Source: Ooceraea biroi
Lineage: Eukaryota > Arthropoda > Insecta > Hymenoptera > Formicidae
Length of the DNA stretch: 64,000 bases
Reading direction: 5' to 3'
NCBI RefSeq assembly: GCF_003672135.1
Contig: NC_039512.1
Coordinates: 4,372,874-4,436,873, forward strand
Of this stretch, positions 11,129 through 22,926 are shown piece by piece; positions within the stretch are counted from its first letter, which is position 1; every line of letters starts with the position of its first letter. A model generated the notes under the pieces. The model saw nothing but the letters and a program-made list of their open reading frames with translations, was not told where the DNA came from and ran no database searches. A program made the position numbers and the translations under genes.

Positions 11129-13530
11129 ATTCTGACAAATAAGTATAGTATCACTGCGATAGTGTGCGCGCACATGTGGATCTGCCGTCACTGGCGTGTT
11201 CATGACTTTGCTATTGGATTACTTCGTGTGATGTAACAGTTTCCGCACGACATCATCGATTCAGTTCAGTAACAGCTGATAAAGGCTGCTGATCCCATTT
11301 ACCGCGGTAATTGTGAAAGATCCTCATTCGGTGACGATTCTCACAAAATCTCAATCATTCCAGTTGATGCGAATGCAATACAATTGCAAGTACAATTATC
11401 AATTATCTAAATAATTAACAAGTGCCCGACTCCATCTTCGCGCTTCGTTGTCAGTTAAGTATCGCGTGTTACTCTCACAATTCGATTCTCTTTGGAGTCA
11501 AAATTTGATGTTCGTACTTATTTTTATTCTTACACATTATTATCATTGTTGTACATACGTATAATAAATACAAATAAAAATTAATTGTTGTCTAATGTAA
11601 TAATATATGTTATACAGATATATATAAAGGAATACGCTGGTAATATATACGTAATTGATTATATCATGTTATGATATCGTCTTACGAAAATGATAATCTA
11701 GAATGAGAATTCTACCTAATAACGCAACTTATGAAATGACTTGTGAAATAATTAGAAGTAAAGCGTCGAGAGATAATCATGATCGATTCCAACATGCACT
11801 CTTGCAATATTTGCATATGTACAAAGTACAAGAAAATATGTGCAAGGAAGCAGCGTTTAATTCTGATTTTAAACGTTTACTTGCATCTCCACGAAAACAA
11901 AGAAATATATTAAAATAAAACATTTTTAAATTCGAGTATATAGTATTAATTTGAGAAAATTGTGGTTTTATGCTCTCACGCATATACTTTCATGAATTTT
12001 AAGGCATTGTGTATATCTGTTTTAAAACAAGTGCAGGAAAAGATTGAAAAAATTTTCATATTAAGACGTTAAAGCAAAAAAAGTCCAAACTCTTTTCGAT
12101 TACGGGATCTAGAGAGTTATTGCGTCGATGTGGAACCGGATGTCTTATCCGAACGATTAAGACAATCTTCTTTGTGATATCTTTTTATTATCTTTGTACT
12201 AAACAAAATGGTCATCTGTATGAAACAAAAATTCATCTCCTATTGGTCTCAGCTATGCTACGTTATTTACAATCGATTAATTGCATATGCAGTTCTCGAA
12301 AACATTCACAATAGAACGAGGCATGTCTGTATACTCAGAAACATTAAATACTCGATTTGACGCGATTTATGATCAGTCTTGTGAATCACGATTGTTGTCC
12401 CTACGTACGTGATTCGGCATTCTTATCCATATAGTAAGTACTCCAATTAGGCACGAGTTGATCGTACAAAACGACGAAGAATACAGAAAAAATGCAATTC
12501 TAAATGATATTTGTCTTTGTAGGAATAGTTGTGATTAGAGAACCACGCTTTATTGACGAAGGATGCGAAATACTTCAGCGTCATGGTCATCCATTTCTCC
12601 ACGAGAGTAGTTCCACCAGATGCGAGTGCCTGTGGATAAAGTATCGACTCCAGCGCAAATCCGATGCAAAACTGAAAATTTCCATTATCCGGAACGAATT
12701 ATATGCACATGGCGTGCTAAAAATCATTGAATTATTTGAAAATAAAACTTTATACGGAAAATAAGAAATTAACAATGTACCAGATGTGAGTAAATTGATT
12801 TTCGATTGAAAAAAAACTGAGAGACAATTACATAAATCGTTTCAAAAGGGACGGCGCCGTCGTTAAGATATGTCAGAGGAAGTACAGAGAATTACATAAA
12901 TTTTATTGGGCAGAGGTCTGTAAAAAATTCAATATAATTCACCAAGAAGTATATACTTTTAGCTTTCTATTCTAGAAAAGAAATTATAAACAGCAAAATG
13001 AAAAAAGTACACGGAACAATGCGCTTCATTCACGTTTGCATTCCCGTTAACAATTAGTGTAACGCGTGGCAATGCAAGATTAGATCGAGTAGAAGCACAT
13101 AGTGACGCTCCCGTAGTAAAATGCAAACCACAGAAAAAAAAACAGTTATTCTAAAGTGTTCTCACATACAATGATAGGTCAACAGCGTGTACACCTACGG
13201 AACAGTCAGTCAGTAGAAAATCGAATTATCGCATTATTCATTTCGAATCACAAAATAACAATTCGTTCTCGGCTGGTTGCGTAAGTGCGCGTTTCACATA
13301 CGATGTTATGCCTTCATGCTCATACAATAAAATTAAGTGATGAAACATATCAGGACCCCTCATTGCTTCACGCGTGTGCTACTTCTTGCATGAGAAACGT
13401 AAGAGTTATGTACAAGAGACTGTCAGATAGATCGGTAAAGTACATCCTTTAACTTAGTTCGTTAAAACACAGAAATGTAATACCTATATTCAACTAGACT
13501 CCAGCGGCGTGAAGGCTTTTAGGCGCTCGG
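10827..13530. other. Gnmt-Drp1 intergenic region and Drp1 3' UTR
   Basis: It holds the Gnmt promoter, AT-rich DNA, a 71-codon + strand ORF at 11703-11918 of no recognised family, and a - strand exon-like frame at 12671-12447. A candidate AATAAA for Drp1 lies at 12907-12902 on the - strand, about 620 nt past the Drp1 stop. Nothing else is supported. Confidence 0.45.
12447..12671 (-). CDS. Unidentified exon-like frame
   Basis: On the - strand, a clear acceptor (AATTTTCAG ending at 12672) opens a 74-codon frame that runs to TAA at 12449-12447. The product is hydrophobic near its start (FCIGFALESILYPQALASGG) and then charged and aromatic. I do not recognise a family. A second frame over the last 100 nt also reads membrane-like residues (CIFSVFFVVLYDQLVPNW), so an intron or a frameshift is possible. 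It may be the last exon of an unknown gene, part of the Drp1 3' region, or a pseudogene fragment. Confidence 0.2.
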   Translation of the reverse strand, partial: FCIGFALESILYPQALASGGTTLVEKWMTMTLKYFASFVNKAWFSNHNYSYKDKYHLELHFFCILRRFVRSTRA

Positions 13531-16500
13531 CTACCACATGTGCGTCTCTCGAATTTCGCTAATGATGTGGCCAGCTTGGGTTAACGCCTGCGGGATTAGA
13601 ATGCAAATTGAGTAGAAAGAAATCGATAAAGCGGTTTACACATACGCGATGACACGATTCTCTTTTACCTTAAGCATGTCCGCTGTTTCCTTGCGTCTAA
13701 CAGCGATATGTTCGCTCTCGATCAGCAGGGCCTCAGCCTGATCCGACTTGTACAAGTGCGTGACGAGCTCACTTTGTAAATTATCTTTCACGTAATTGAC
13801 TAGGAAATGCATAACAGCCTTTGGTACACTGTCCTGAATAGACTTTCGTACAATATAAAAGTATGATCTTATGAGCCTTTCTGCAAATCAATAAACAATC
13901 AATAACATTTAAGATAAAATGGATTAAAATCTGCATTGAACTTGTTCTACAATGATGCTTAATACGATCACCCTTACCAATAATATCACAATCCCGTTGC
14001 TCACGCTCGCTAAGTTTCCGTGACGTTTGTATCGGCACCGCAGGCAGTAGATTTACTGGCTTCTGTTGTGGCGAGGCTTTCTGTAATTCGAGCGACGGAT
14101 TCGCGTGTGAATTATTACTGTCGTATTTTCTGACCGGGGAACCGTCCATAGAATTGGAATTCGATTCCGATCTCCCTTGTAGTAGCAAGTTACTCAACAG
14201 CCAATGATTGCTGTTTTGCTGTCCTTGCTGCTCCTTAGTCTGAGCAGAAACAGAGTTCTCATCTTGATTAATCATTGATTTCCGTTATAAATGTATTTGA
14301 TTATTAGTTAAAAACACACCATAAAAAAAAGAAAAAGAAAAAGAAAAAAAAACTAAAACCTGGTGTGGGCAAAATAATCCAGCAATAGCATTCAAATCAA
14401 CAATAAATCAAAATGATATTCTCAAAGACTCGTATGCAGAGAACGAAAAATTCTAAAAACGGAGACACGATGAATAAATGAAAGTTATTACTTACTGTGT
14501 CATTTGGGATTATAGTGCTGGACGTAGAGGTGGTTAAAGCTAATCGCTTGTTGTGCTTCAGGTGATCTACATCGGCTTCCTTGAGCAAAGACGATACGAA
14601 TGCCGCATCTTTGTGAAAGTCGGGATGCTTCGTGTTGATATACGCCAATTCTATCGCCACCAGGTTCTCCACCTTTTTTTTCAACAAGTTACATTAATAT
14701 GAGCGCTAGAGGAACACATTATATTATACATAAGAGTAGACAAATCCAGTTGCAGTTTACTTGCCATCGAATTGGTAGGCGGGAGCCGCCTGCGAAGCAG
14801 TTGCGTAACGACGTCGACAATGCGCTCGTGCAGTTTGGGGAAACGCAGCATTTCCTGCTGCACCTCGGTGCCGCAGTGCTGTATTATACTTTGCATCTCC
14901 TCGTGCACGAGTTCGACGCACCGCAGGGAGGGATCCTCCAATTTGCGTATTTGCCGCTTGACCAGTAGCTCAAAGGAGACTTCCGGTACGAAGAGAGCCG
15001 GCCTCGGTCCGGTAGCGTTTCGGATAGCGGTCAATATGTCCACCTTGCTGAGATCTGCCAGCGGATTGATCGAGTCGAGCGTCTTACCGAACGTTTCGTG
15101 GAATATGTAACAGATACGCGCGCCGCCGCACAGCTCCGTGGTCTCTATATTCCTGGCTGTGCCTTCTATCGTAGCGCAATAGCTGTTGGCGAACTTGGTG
15201 ATGATCTGCAGCAAGGTCTGACTTTTGTCCTCGACGTCTCCGCCGTAAGAATTCAGCAACGTCTGATATTGCGCGACCATCGTGTTCACTCTGTTCTGTT
15301 TTTCAGAAAACACACGTTCTACCGCATTATGCTTACTTTAGTAGATTCTAGCTATTGTATCATAATCCAGCGACTACTGTCAACATTATTACCTTCAACT
15401 CTGGCAAACAGTCTCTGATATGTTGCATAAGTAGACGATTCAGAGTCTTTGCCAGGTAAGGAGTTCCGTTTCTGTTGGCCAGCGTCGGATATTTTCGTTG
15501 CAGGAACATCGCCTCGTCCTTTAGCGCCTCCTGAATGTTCTTCTTGTTCATGATGTCTTGCTGAGAACGGTTGACGACGCCTATAATGCCCAGCTTAACC
15601 GGGATGACCCTACCGCACAAGATATCCAAGGCATCAGTTCCTGAAAGGGGAAAGAAATAAAAATACGTTTAATAATAACGCTATATTATATAAATAATTA
15701 ACTGTTGCGCTTTGTTAGATCTCCAGAGGTGGAGAATGATGAAATAAAAATAAAAATTTACCGGCATCCATGAGATCTAGCTTTGTAACAACGGCCAGTG
15801 TTCGTCTGCCATCTGGATCGACGTCTTTGCTCAGTTTCAAGCTCTCGCTGGTAGCCATGTCGGTGTTGGCAGTGACAACTGCTAGGATTATAGAGTTAGG
15901 GCTACATATGTACTTTAATACGAGTTCATGTATCTGATTCTCGATGTCTTCTGGCTGATCGCCTACTGGCACTTTTGTGATACCAGGCAGATCTATGAGC
16001 GTCAAATTAACGACAGACGTCGAGTATATTTTGAGACTGATCGGTTCGGGACAGATTCCCTTGTTCGCTCCGGCCATTCTGTCAGTTTCGGCCTCGATCT
16101 CCGCGCGTATGCCCTCGAAATCCTTGTAGATCTTGTTCTTTGTGTGCAAGAACATTCCCCACTCGTTCAGGTCCAGAGTACCGTTCTCCGCGCTTCTGTG
16201 TTCTCGATCATCCTTCGGTGTGTACACGAGCTGCAGTATTAACGGACGTCGCGTGACAATGCCAGTCCCTCGTGGTAAGAAAGAGCGACCCACTAAGCTC
16301 TCTATTACAGACGACTTTCCAGAACTCTGGAAAATGCAACGTTTGTTGTCGTAGTGTATGTTGCTGCAATTTTGTGCACTATGGAGATTATTTAAAAAGG
16401 GAGAAAATTTATCTAAGAAAGAAAGACAGAATAATAAGAAAAATATGATATATAATAAAATTATGATATAAAATATATAAAAATGACAAAATTTTGACTG

Positions 16501-17243
16501 TCGCTTGATTAGTTGCACAAAGTGATCTCGTTTTACATATTTGCAGTAAACCTATGTCCAGTTGAGGTTTTAAATGCTTCGGAAATCTTTCTTTTCTCTT
16601 TTCTCAAATAAAAGGAAAGAAAGTTTCGACGCACTTGGGTCAACTGAATAATCGCAGCTCACAAGACTGTATTGCTCAATTGCACATTCCATTTAAATGA
16701 AAAATCAAAACTCGCTTCCATTGCTACATTGTTCATGACAAAGAAATACTGTGAACGACCAATCAGAAATCAATCTGAAGTTAGCTCAAGTGCAATCTGC
16801 TTTCGCAATTGCACTCTTTGTCTGCGTTCATTTTGCACGCTCACGTACATACTTCCAGCCAGTCAATCAATCATCAGCGTCATCAGTATCAATATTATTG
16901 TTTTACCTGTTTATTAAATGCAGAACAAAAATAGACACTTGCTTAGGAGCGTGCGAGCGTCCAAACCAACGCATCTTCTCGCAACTTCTTTTATTCCTCT
17001 CACTATCTCGCTTGCTCGCTTGACATTTCGAATATACTTGCTCCAGTCAGAAAGCAGAGAGCGAATAGTCGAGACGAAACGAAAACAATGGGAGCCACCG
17101 CTGCTCACTATCAACGGCTAGGCCAAGGAGTCTGAACTAACCTGCGTGCCCAGGACGACGATTTGCGGCAGCTGTAGCACAGTAGCACCAACGGTGTTAA
17201 ACACGTCCTGCAGCTTGTTTATCACCGGTATCAGAGCTTCCAT
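13531..17243 (-). CDS. Drp1: Dynamin-related protein 1 (mitochondrial/peroxisomal fission GTPase)
   Basis: Drp1/DNM1L assembles on mitochondria and peroxisomes and constricts them using GTP. Eight exons join in phase: 17243-17142, 16326-15762, 15640-15393, 15295-14765, 14672-14496, about 14257-13978, 13880-13669 and 13587-13531. They give 723 aa (human 736). The start MEALIPVINKLQDVFN matches DNM1L almost exactly. The G domain has the P-loop GTQSSGKSS across the first intron, LPRGTGIVTRRPL, switch DLPG and TKLDLMDAG. The middle domain includes SELCGGARICYIFHE-like sequence and ends LVAIELAYINTKHPDF. The variable B-insert region is short, then SEREQRDC and the GTPase effector domain run to the end, IRETHMW. 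The exon 4/5 intron has a GC donor. The exon 6 acceptor is weak; 14257 is the choice that keeps frame. Confidence 0.95.
14673..14764 (-). other. GC-AG intron in Drp1
   Basis: The exon ends ATG at 14765 and the intron begins GCAAGT (14764-14759), the usual consensus for GC-type donors. It ends in an A-rich tract and AG at 14674-14673. Using the nearby GTAAAC instead would shift the frame away from the conserved VENLVAIEL sequence, so the GC donor is the only in-frame choice seen. Confidence 0.8.
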
Positions 17244-18297
17244 GGTGCGGAAAACGAACGCGTTTGACAGAACGAATCGATCGAGCGACGGTGTACGTAT
17301 GTATGGATGGTCGATAGGTCGATCAGTTACGAAGCCGGTAACTCCACTCTGCTTCACTCCTGCGAACGTTCGGCGACTCATCTCTACATGCGCGGAGATG
17401 ACGCACAGCCGACTCGGCGACAGCTGCGAGAAGCTTGCACCAATGACTGCTCGACGCTGTGAGGAGGACGCGATCCTACGAGGTTGGCTGTATTCAGCAG
17501 ACTCAATACTTCAGTGAGTTCTTGAATCTAATTAGTATATTCCTTTAGACCTAAAAATATATGCCAATTGCATGGGGGATTCAGCGGAAAATATGTCCAA
17601 TTCTTGAGCTGCTCAAGCAAATGCAGCAAATGAAATCTTACTCGAAATCCCTATGACGACGCATAACTTGCTGGATATGAATCTTGAATCGCCGTGATAA
17701 ATTCGAGGAAAAGTCTTGGATTCTCGTGCACGAGAGGGAGAGAATTCGAGAAAAAGAAGCAAAGTAAAAGCTACAAATAACAAACGAACAGATTATTCAT
17801 AAAAATATTTGTCTATTTAAATTGAGCGGGTTAGGATGCCATATTCACTGTTAGTTGCACTTAATCTGGGAAAGATGGTGCTGAAAGTGTGCCTGGCATC
17901 GCACAATCTCTAGTCTTCTAAAATCACATCAATATTTACTATTTTAAAAGAAGAAAATACGTTATAAGTTAAATAAACTAATAAGAAAAGAGAGAGAGAT
18001 TACGCTAGTCAGCGTTAATATCGGAACAGGATTATAACAAAACAAGTACAAAAATAACACTTATTATCAATTTGCATGTAATAAAAATCAATTCCCATCA
18101 ATTCTAATTAATGTAAATCTATTGTAGACTAATGTAAGTCTTTTGTAAGTACATACTGATTAATATGTGTAAGGATTATATAGAATACAATGATTTCTAT
18201 TCAAGAAATTCCATTCTCACGTTGTTAACTCCAGCTGCATCGTTTTTACAATAATTTTTATTATGTCTAGCTGCAACATATCAGTCACGAATACACA
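17244..18297. other. Divergent Drp1 / cyclophilin promoter region
   Basis: This 1-kb gap separates the Drp1 start (- strand) from the cyclophilin start (+ strand), so it should carry both promoters. No TATA box or other clear site was recognised. A TAG stop at 18268-18270 lies in frame just before the cyclophilin ATG. Confidence 0.5.
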
Positions 18298-18807
18298 ATG
18301 CTTTTACCACTGGTATACTTCAACATAGCCACGGAGGACAAGCCGTTGGGCCGAATTATTATGCGATTGCGAACTGATATTGTGCCAAAGACAGCAGAAA
18401 ATTTTCGTGCCCTTTGTACGGGGGAAAAGGGCTTTGGTTACAAAGGGAGTTACTTTCATCGCATAATTCCCAATTTCATGTGTCAAGGAGGTGATTTCAC
18501 CCATCACAATGGTACTGGCGGAAAGTCCATCTATGGAGAAAAATTCGAGGATGAGAACTTTGATCTCAAGCACACTAGCGATGGTTTACTGTCAATGGCA
18601 AACTCTGGTCCGAACACGAATGGCTCACAATTCTTCATTACTACCTCGAAAACAACTTGGTTGGATAATAAACATGTGGTATTTGGCACCGTTATTGAAG
18701 GGATGGACGTTGTAAAGAAAATGGAAAGTTACGGCTCGACAAGTGGAAAGACATATCAAAAGATCATGATAGCAGATTGCGGCCAATTATCTGAGTATGA
18801 TTACTAA
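18298..18807 (+). CDS. Cyclophilin A-type peptidyl-prolyl cis-trans isomerase
   Basis: A 169-aa single-domain cyclophilin that catalyses cis-trans isomerisation of peptidyl-prolyl bonds. The whole domain is one uninterrupted frame, with no signal or transit peptide, so it is probably cytosolic. Numbering matches human cyclophilin A exactly: R55, F60, M61, Q63, A101, F113, W121, L122 and H126 are all present, so it should be active and able to bind cyclosporin. Diagnostic stretches are NFRALCTGEKGFGYKGS, FHRIIPNFMCQGGDF and NGSQFFITT. The ATG at 18298 is chosen because an in-frame TAG lies ten codons upstream. A possible poly(A) signal AATAAA lies at 19118-19123. The lack of introns fits either a naturally intronless gene or an old retrocopy; there is no flanking poly(A) tract. 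PPIE-like origin is less likely because the surrounding sequence is CypA-like. Confidence 0.93.
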   Translation: MLLPLVYFNIATEDKPLGRIIMRLRTDIVPKTAENFRALCTGEKGFGYKGSYFHRIIPNFMCQGGDFTHHNGTGGKSIYGEKFEDENFDLKHTSDGLLSMANSGPNTNGSQFFITTSKTTWLDNKHVVFGTVIEGMDVVKKMESYGSTSGKTYQKIMIADCGQLSEYDY

Positions 18808-19389
18808 TATTAATTTATTAGTTTTGAAGAGAACAATTTTATAACTTTTTTTACTTGTGCAGGTTATTATTATATAAATGTTATTGCAATTATTATATAA
18901 ATATTCGTGATATTTAAGTATTATAATATTATAATATAGATTGCAATTAAAATCGAAAAGTAATCATAAGTTCTCCTCTCTTAACACTGAGAACATATAA
19001 TTATATCTTATCAATAATTATTTATTTACATTAATAACATTAGATCTAAAAAAATAGAATTACATTCATTATATCATAAACTCGATTTAGGCTGCTATTA
19101 ATTATTTCAATATGTAAAATAAACATTACGTGTTTTTTATTAATGTGTAGAAGATAACTTTATGGATTCTTTCATTATTATTCTGGAGGGATAGAGGTAT
19201 AGTAATTAAGATTTAATTAATCTTTAGAAATACGTTTATTATTGTATCGATTTATCGTAAAACAGTTATACAAACATTTTAAAAATTCGGTTATTGCAAT
19301 ATATAAATTCATACTTATTGTAAAATATAGAAATTCATACTTATTAAAATATATACATATTACTTTATATCTTAATAAATTTGATATTG
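18808..19389. other. Convergent 3' ends of cyclophilin and Nckx-A
   Basis: An AT-rich spacer between two convergent genes. It carries AATAAA on the + strand at 19118-19123 (cyclophilin) and on the - strand at 19240-19235 (Nckx-A). No coding content is seen. Confidence 0.5.
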
Positions 19390-22300
19390 TTAGTCGAAGC
19401 ATATCGGTAAATTAACGATAAAGAATGTATTGAGTTCCACAATAGATGCGAATATCAAAAATACAGCATACATGATTAAACAGACAAGTCCAACTGTTCG
19501 ATTTAATTGGAATTTGTTAATAAATAAAGCTCCGTATAAAATAATTAATGTGGAAAAGAGGGATATCGAGCTGTACACCAGACCTTGTGAATTGATCTGC
19601 ACAAAGTATTCTCCAGGTACTTTTGGCAAGAATGCGGCTTTTACGAACCATGGCAGTCCGAGACACAGTAACACATCGAATACGTTTGATCCGATTGAGT
19701 TACTTATTCCCATAGCCCCGTGACCTTAAAGGAAAGAAACATTATATTTTACTACTATTCAGAAAGGACACTAAATTTAATATCTACATTCAATGTGATT
19801 TTAAAGTGTTAAATGTGTAAATTTCATATTTAGTCGGAATCTGTATTATCATACCTTGATTTGTAACAATGACGCTCGATACCGCTTCAGGTACACTCAT
19901 TCCCGCCGCAAGAAAAGTTAAACCCATGATAGAATCAGGAATTCTGAGAGTATCGCCTGAAATATAAATATAACGATAGTGTAATATAATTACATGAATA
20001 CTAAAATTATAAGAATTTTAATTAAATATAAAAGATTAAAAAAATTAACACAATTTTTTAAATTTAAACTTTTTATGACGTTTCTGTCACAAAGTTTTAG
20101 AGAATTATTTTTTGGCGACATTTTTATTGTAATGAAAGTTTAAGTAATATTCCAATATTTCAAATAAAGTACCTAAGTAACATTTAATTAATTAAATCAA
20201 GTATTCAAGAATAAAATTTCAGTATTTAAATATAAAGAAAATTTACTATAATAAAACTTAATAGAGATATGTAATTGATTACTGATACTACGGCAATACA
20301 TACCGATAATAGTGATGACCCATCCAATAATGTACGACGAAATTGCGATCCACATTACACACATGATAAACGTAAAGACATACCAAGACTTGAACTTGCT
20401 TTTCCTACAGTCGGGAATAGTTATAAGCAATACCAGGTTGATGGGCCAAGTAATAACCCACCATATTTTTTCGCATGTCGAGTCTGGCCAGGACGTCATG
20501 TTCACAATTTCGACTAAAAAAAGTATGCAATGTATACAACATTCTACGCTACACACCTGGTTTTATTTACGTCAAAAGTTTACGGCAAGTGTATATTGCG
20601 CGCCTGCAACGAGGATGCACAAGAACGCTGCAAGTGAAATAATTATATTCTTTGTTCTGGACAAGTGCAAGAATTTTTTTTAGTTCTCAACATTCGTCCG
20701 ATATTACATTATTGCATATGTTACTTGTTCCTGTGGTACATACGTGATTCGTCCTGCTCACTCGCTGAACTAAATCCACATATCTCCGTATCTTTGATGA
20801 AGTCTGATTTCAGAATGAAAGATAGCCAAGCATGAGATTACATTTCTTAGAGTAGTTATCGAATGCAATCCCTGCAAAGAGATACGTGAATTGAAAAAAA
20901 TTAACAGAATTTATTCTGTGAAATCGAATCTCTAATCTACGAGAAGTCAGACATTGTCTTCAAAGATTACTAATGTCTTGCAGTTTCTTTCTATTCCTTA
21001 TTTATTAACATTTTCTTTTTTATCTCTCTCATATTGCTCATTAATGAACGAAAGAAATTATTATAACGTCAACGTTATAATAATAAGATAATTAAATTAG
21101 AAGGCATCAGATAAAAATGATTTTGTTTTGATAGGAATAGAGCAAAATTTAAAAATATAAAGAAGACAATATTCCTGACCTCGTAATATTAAAAATTCGT
21201 AATTTCACAGAATGAAATTGTATCAATTTCTTTTCATTCACTTATTTTTGCAGAGGTGATCATAATAAATTATATTGTGGAGATGTCTTACTATTCGGGA
21301 GAAGGGGAGTCTCTTCACAGATATTTTTGTACTTTTTTCTTCTGGATGTTATTCGATTCATGAAATTGCTGATACGACGATTAAAGCACATTGCTGAAAA
21401 CGTAAGTAGGCTTCAATCAGTAAATTATTTTACGTTACGTAATTACACCCGCTCGGAGAAACAGCTCTAACAATCACTTGCTGTTGAATTCTTCCTTTTA
21501 AACAAATTATTATATAACAATTGTGTATGCAGTGTTTTTGTTTGTCTGTGATTTGTGTGTGTAATTTCTGATGTTTCTAATCATGTATTTCTAAATTTAA
21601 TATAATTATGTTATAATTAATGTTTAATATAATTAATTAGGTTGCATCAATAAGAGAATTATTCTCCACAATTACACGTGAAAGAAGCCGTCGTGTATCA
21701 CCTGTTATGTACAGAACGTAACAAGAGACGAGGATAAGCGCCTCGTACCACTCGATGCGTCCGTCCCGCAGAGTCAGGATCAGAAGAAGCACCGTAAAGG
21801 CATACGCCAGCGTATCCCGTGAGACGGGCCACAACTCCAAGTTCAGCACCTTCGGCGAAGACGATGATCGTGATAAGGGGTCTCGCGCGAGTGCGAAGAA
21901 AAACTCAAAAATTGCGTAAAAAATCGATTTGCAACGTACCTCGTTTGCGAAGAGTGCACAGCACGCGGGTACGGCCAGTATGTTGAACACTGCGGAACCG
22001 ACGATGGTACCGACTCCCAGATCACCTTCCGTCACGAAAGTACCAATGATGTTGATGAACAATTCCGGACTGGAGCTCGCAGCCGCCATTACGGTCGCGC
22101 CGGCCACATCCTCCGTAACGTCAAGCTCTGTCGAGACATTTATTATTCCGCGTTACGTACGTCCGGTGTGGAAGAAAAAAAATTACAGCGAAACAATAGG
22201 AACCAGTACAGATATCGAAACGGAAGTAATACGCCAAACTGCGCTGTCTTACGCTCGTTGCAGCGAAAGAAAGAGTGAGATTGCAGAGAGGGCATATTAC

Positions 22301-22926
22301 TCGGGAGAACGGTGTGAATGCTGAACAATCCTTCTGTATAAACGACGTATACTCACTCTCGCAAATTTTCTTAATAGAGGGAACGAAAAAGTCGTCGCAG
22401 ACAATGGCTAGTAATAAAAACAGATAAATAGCGATGACGAAGTGGATAATTATAAATCCTGCCTGTCTTTGCTGCCGCGTTAGTCCGTCGGATGGGAATT
22501 CTTTGATTGCTGGCGGCGTGCAGTTATAACTGTCGTTCCCTTGCAGTTCGAGCTCGCTCGCCTGCAGCAATCTACGTCCTCCTGGAGTGCGAGAAAGAAA
22601 GCATCACGGTTAATACGCAAAGATTAACATGTAATAATGCAAATTCAATTTCTGCGCAGGCATTTATTCCAGCAACGGTTTAATTGCCGAAGGAATCCTC
22701 TGCCGCTCTCGCGCCTCTGCGGGTGCCTGAAAAGAACTGGAGGACTCCTCCAGACCGGCAGGAATCCGTATTTTCTTGTATACTCACGCCAATCCGTCGC
22801 GCGGCCGACGTTTGTCGTACTGTCAGAGAATAGTCCCATCATATTGACGCAAAAAAAGTACGTAGCTGGTATAATAATAACGAAAAATATCCGGTATCCG
22901 ATCATACTTCTGTGACGCCATGCCAT
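19390..22926 (-). CDS. Na+/K+/Ca2+ exchanger, SLC24 family (Nckx-A)
   Basis: A plasma-membrane or organelle exchanger that moves Ca2+ out against Na+ (with K+ in this family). Exons in phase: 22926-22788, 22581-22357, 22127-21940, 21849-21702, 20871-20842, 20513-20304, 19956-19855 and 19724-19390, giving 458 aa. The N terminus has a hydrophobic leader (IGYRIFFVIIIPATYFFCV), then the family motif NCTPPAI. Alpha-1 reads GATVMAAASSSPELF and GSAVFNIL; alpha-2 reads FLAAGMSVPEAV and SNSIGSNVFD. The C terminus VELNTFFIVNLPIC resembles SLC24A3/A4. The central cytoplasmic loop is almost absent: only a 30-nt exon (IAFDNYSKK) links the halves. That exon has a weak donor (GTAATC) and is the least certain part. 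A and Nckx-B are transcribed away from each other. Confidence 0.88.

Noticed and set aside
14699..15418. Long + strand frames across Drp1 exons
   Set aside because: They are antisense to the well-conserved Drp1 middle domain.
22121..22357. Nckx-A frame continuing past the exon into SEYTSFIQKD...
   Set aside because: The donor GAGA-GTGAGT and the phase of the next exon show that this part is intron.
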